The translations under genes and the position numbers were made by a program. Shown here in pieces: positions 61,724 to 64,000 of a stretch of DNA of 64,000 nt (its first letter is position 1; each line of letters starts with the position of its first letter). Source of the DNA: Lachnospiraceae bacterium (GTDB lineage: Bacteria; Bacillota; Clostridia; Lachnospirales; Lachnospiraceae); contig WRBB01000010.1 of assembly GCA_009779895.1 (NCBI GenBank), positions 1 to 64,000 on the forward strand, written 5' to 3'. The notes below the pieces were generated by a model that saw only the letters and a program-made list of their open reading frames with translations, made no database searches and was not told the origin of the DNA.

Positions 61724-64000
61724 ATGATAAAGTTATATGACAGAGGTGTTTATCTACTCAACAACCATGAAATAATAGAAGACAATGGCGGTGTTAATGT
61801 TAATATTTCCAAAGAGGAAGCATTACAAAATACCATGGCATATGGTATTTTAAAACATCATAATACTTCTGAAAATATGGATTCCCTACAGATTAAATTT
61901 GACAAACTGGCTTCCCATGATATTACCTTTGTGGGGATTATTCAAACTGCACGTGCATCCGGGTTGGAGAAGTTTCCGATTCCTTATGTGCTGACAAATT
62001 GTCACAATAGTTTATGTGCTGTGGGTGGTACGATCAATGAAGATGACCACATGTTTGGACTTTCTTGTGCGAAAAGATATGGTGGTGTTTATGTGCCGCC
62101 GCACCAAGCGGTGATTCACCAATATGCGAGGGAGATGATGGCGGAAGGTGGTTTGATGATACTGGGTTCCGATAGCCATACTCGTTATGGGGCTTTGGGT
62201 ACCATGGCCATGGGTGAGGGTGGACCGGAGCTGGTAAAACAGCTTTTGGGTAAAACCTATGATATCAAAAGACCGGAAGTAATCGCCATTTATTTAAGTG
62301 GTTCTTTGAGGCAAGGTGTTGGCCCTCAAGATGTGGCTCTGGCGATTATTGGCGCAACCTTTGACAATGGTTATGTGAACAATAAAGTGATGGAATTTGT
62401 CGGGCCGGGTGTGAAAAATCTAAGTGCGGATTTTCGGATTGGCATTGATGTGATGACAACAGAAACCACCTGTCTTTCTTCTATTTGGACTACGGATGAA
62501 GAGATTCGGGAATTTTATGCAATTCATGGACGTGAGGGTGATTATAAAGCATTAAATCCGGGTTCGGTGGCTTATTATGAGGGTATGGTTTACGTAGATT
62601 TAGATAAGGTAAAACCGATGATTGCGATGCCGTTTCATCCAAGCAATGTCTATTGCATTGATACCTTAAATGAAAATTTAGAAGATATTCTTTATGATGT
62701 GGAACAAAAAGCATTGACTGTGTTAGATGGTGTGAAAGACTATACGTTGCGTGATAAGATTCGTGACGGCAAATTATATGTAGAACAAGGTATCATAGCA
62801 GGTTGTGCAGGTGGTGGTTTTGAAAATATTTGTGCGGCGGCAGACATTATCCGGGGTAGAAGTACAGGGACGGATGTCTTTTCACTTTCGGTTTATCCGG
62901 CCAGTACTCCGATGTATGCAGAATTGGCAAAAAATGGAGTGTTGGTAGATTTTTTAAATGCGGGTGCCGTGATTAAGACTGCTTTTTGCGGCCCTTGTTT
63001 TGGAGCCGGAGATACACCGGCGAACGGAGCTTTATCCATACGTCATACAACGAGAAATTTTCCGAACCGGGAGGGTTCTAAAAGCCAAAGCGGCCAGATA
63101 TCCTCCGTTGCGCTGATGGATGCCCGTTCCATTGCGGCTACGGCAGCCAATCAAGGTTATTTGACACCGGCGGATGCCTTTGATGTAACTTATACGGGGC
63201 AGAGGTATTATTTTGATCAGACCATTTATAAAAATCGTATTTTTGATAGCAAAGGTTTGGCGGATCCATCTGTGGAAATTCAGTTTGGGCCAAATATCAA
63301 AGATTGGCCTACGATGGTTGCATTACCTGCCCACTTGATTTTGAAAGTAGTATCCGAGATACACGATCCGGTAACTACCACAGATGAGCTGATTCCCTCC
63401 GGGGAGACCTCTTCTTATCGCTCCAATCCTTTGGGGTTGGCAGAGTTTACCTTGTCTCGAAAGGATCCGGCTTATGTAGGGCGTGCAAAGGAAGTGCAAA
63501 AGGCGCAAAAAGCCATTGAGGCGGGCAGGTGCCCTTTGGATGTCTTGCCGGAGTTGGAAAAAATTGTAAAAGCGACGCAAAAAACATTTCCGCAAATGAA
63601 AAAAAACACTTTTGGGGTGGGCAGTTTGATTTTTGCCATAAAACCCGGAGATGGTTCAGCCAGAGAGCAGGCGGCATCTTGCCAAAAAGTATTGGGTGGT
63701 TGGGGCAATATTGCCAATGAATATGCAACCAAACGTTACCGTTCCAATTTGATTAACTGGGGTATGTTACCCTTTATTACAGAGGAAAATCACAAGGCAT
63801 TGCCTTTTGAAAATGGTGATTATATTGTATTTCCGGATATTCGTGCAGCGGTAGAAAATAAGGATGAAATCATCAAGGCTTATGTGATGAAGCAGGGACA
63901 AGAAACAGGTTTTCAGGAGATTTCTTTGACGTTGGGAGATTTAACGGACAATGAGCGGGAGATTATTTTAAAAGGTTGCTTGATTAATTATTATAGAGGA
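61724..64000 (+). CDS. Aconitase-family hydratase (runs off the window end)
   Basis: An open frame of 759 codons continues to the last base. Aconitase-family marks are [20 protein letters not shown] (about 145-165), [13 protein letters not shown] with the first Fe-S Cys, and FCGPCFGAG with the other two. Ends of such hydratases resemble GCLINYYR, so only a few codons are likely missing. It resembles the YbhJ-like putative hydratases rather than a standard citrate-cycle AcnA; the substrate is unknown. GAGGAG precedes the ATG by six bases. Confidence 0.85.
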   Translation, partial: MIKLYDRGVYLLNNHEIIEDNGGVNVNISKEEALQNTMAYGILKHHNTSENMDSLQIKFDKLASHDITFVGIIQTARASGLEKFPIPYVLTNCHNSLCAVGGTINEDDHMFGLSCAKRYGGVYVPPHQAVIHQYAREMMAEGGLMILGSDSHTRYGALGTMAMGEGGPELVKQLLGKTYDIKRPEVIAIYLSGSLRQGVGPQDVALAIIGATFDNGYVNNKVMEFVGPGVKNLSADFRIGIDVMTTETTCLSSIWTTDEEIREFYAIHGREGDYKALNPGSVAYYEGMVYVDLDKVKPMIAMPFHPSNVYCIDTLNENLEDILYDVEQKALTVLDGVKDYTLRDKIRDGKLYVEQGIIAGCAGGGFENICAAADIIRGRSTGTDVFSLSVYPASTPMYAELAKNGVLVDFLNAGAVIKTAFCGPCFGAGDTPANGALSIRHTTRNFPNREGSKSQSGQISSVALMDARSIAATAANQGYLTPADAFDVTYTGQRYYFDQTIYKNRIFDSKGLADPSVEIQFGPNIKDWPTMVALPAHLILKVVSEIHDPVTTTDELIPSGETSSYRSNPLGLAEFTLSRKDPAYVGRAKEVQKAQKAIEAGRCPLDVLPELEKIVKATQKTFPQMKKNTFGVGSLIFAIKPGDGSAREQAASCQKVLGGWGNIANEYATKRYRSNLINWGMLPFITEENHKALPFENGDYIVFPDIRAAVENKDEIIKAYVMKQGQETGFQEISLTLGDLTDNEREIILKGCLINYYRG

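Overview
The window looks like a low-GC Bacillota chromosome, most likely an anaerobic gut-type Clostridia (Lachnospirales-like). Reasons: AAAGGAGG-type ribosome sites throughout, YesM/YesN two-component systems, CUT1 sugar importers without their own ATPase, a GH3 enzyme with reversed domain order, and the decarboxylase-kinase-holB-ricT-yabB-rsmI block typical of Firmicutes. Genus is not determinable from the sequence alone.

Layout. 1-341: tRNA-Thr(TGT), tRNA-fMet(CAT), tRNA-Phe(GAA). 503-1708: an acyltransferase-like protein. 1709-2131: a terminator and a transposase remnant. 2132-18592: an accessory cell-surface locus. It has an Agr/LytTR-type regulatory operon on the minus strand (kinase, regulator, kinase), then on the plus strand a SipW-type signal peptidase, two SipW-type secreted proteins sharing an N-terminal domain and carrying DUF6273-like C-termini, a large DUF5979/Cna-B/FctA adhesin with an LPQMG sorting signal, and a 1324-residue protein joining the same N-terminal domain to a PL8 polysaccharide lyase. 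Two small unknown genes and a long inverted repeat follow. 18649-42405: carbohydrate use. Two minus-strand CUT1 importer operons carry a GH1, an IlvD/Edd dehydratase, a reversed-order GH3 and a GH30, with two YesM/YesN systems; a plus-strand operon encodes a GH105-like hydrolase, an aldo/keto reductase and a sugar isomerase-like protein. Three copies of a 60-bp operator-like element tie these units together. 42442-64000: mostly housekeeping (decarboxylase, guanylate kinase-like, holB, ricT, trmN6-like, rsmI, carB, metG, pgi, an aconitase-family hydratase), interrupted by a diverged sugar-ABC ATPase, a divIVA-like/M23/SipW-like operon, a TPR-ATPase and an FHA protein.

The most interesting system is the surface locus at 2-18 kb. 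Two long guanine tracts sit inside coding sequences: 13 G at 3990-4002 in the sensor kinase gene and 11 G at 5627-5637 in the first secreted-protein gene. In both, the gene as given is out of frame by exactly one base, and removing one G restores a full-length protein with all expected features. The two kinases have complementary defects: one has the ATPase domain but Gln in place of the phospho-acceptor His, the other has the His but no ATPase domain. The sequence therefore suggests a phase-variable, Agr-like-controlled SipW secretion module that displays or releases lectin-like proteins, a pilin-like adhesin and a glycosaminoglycan-type lyase.
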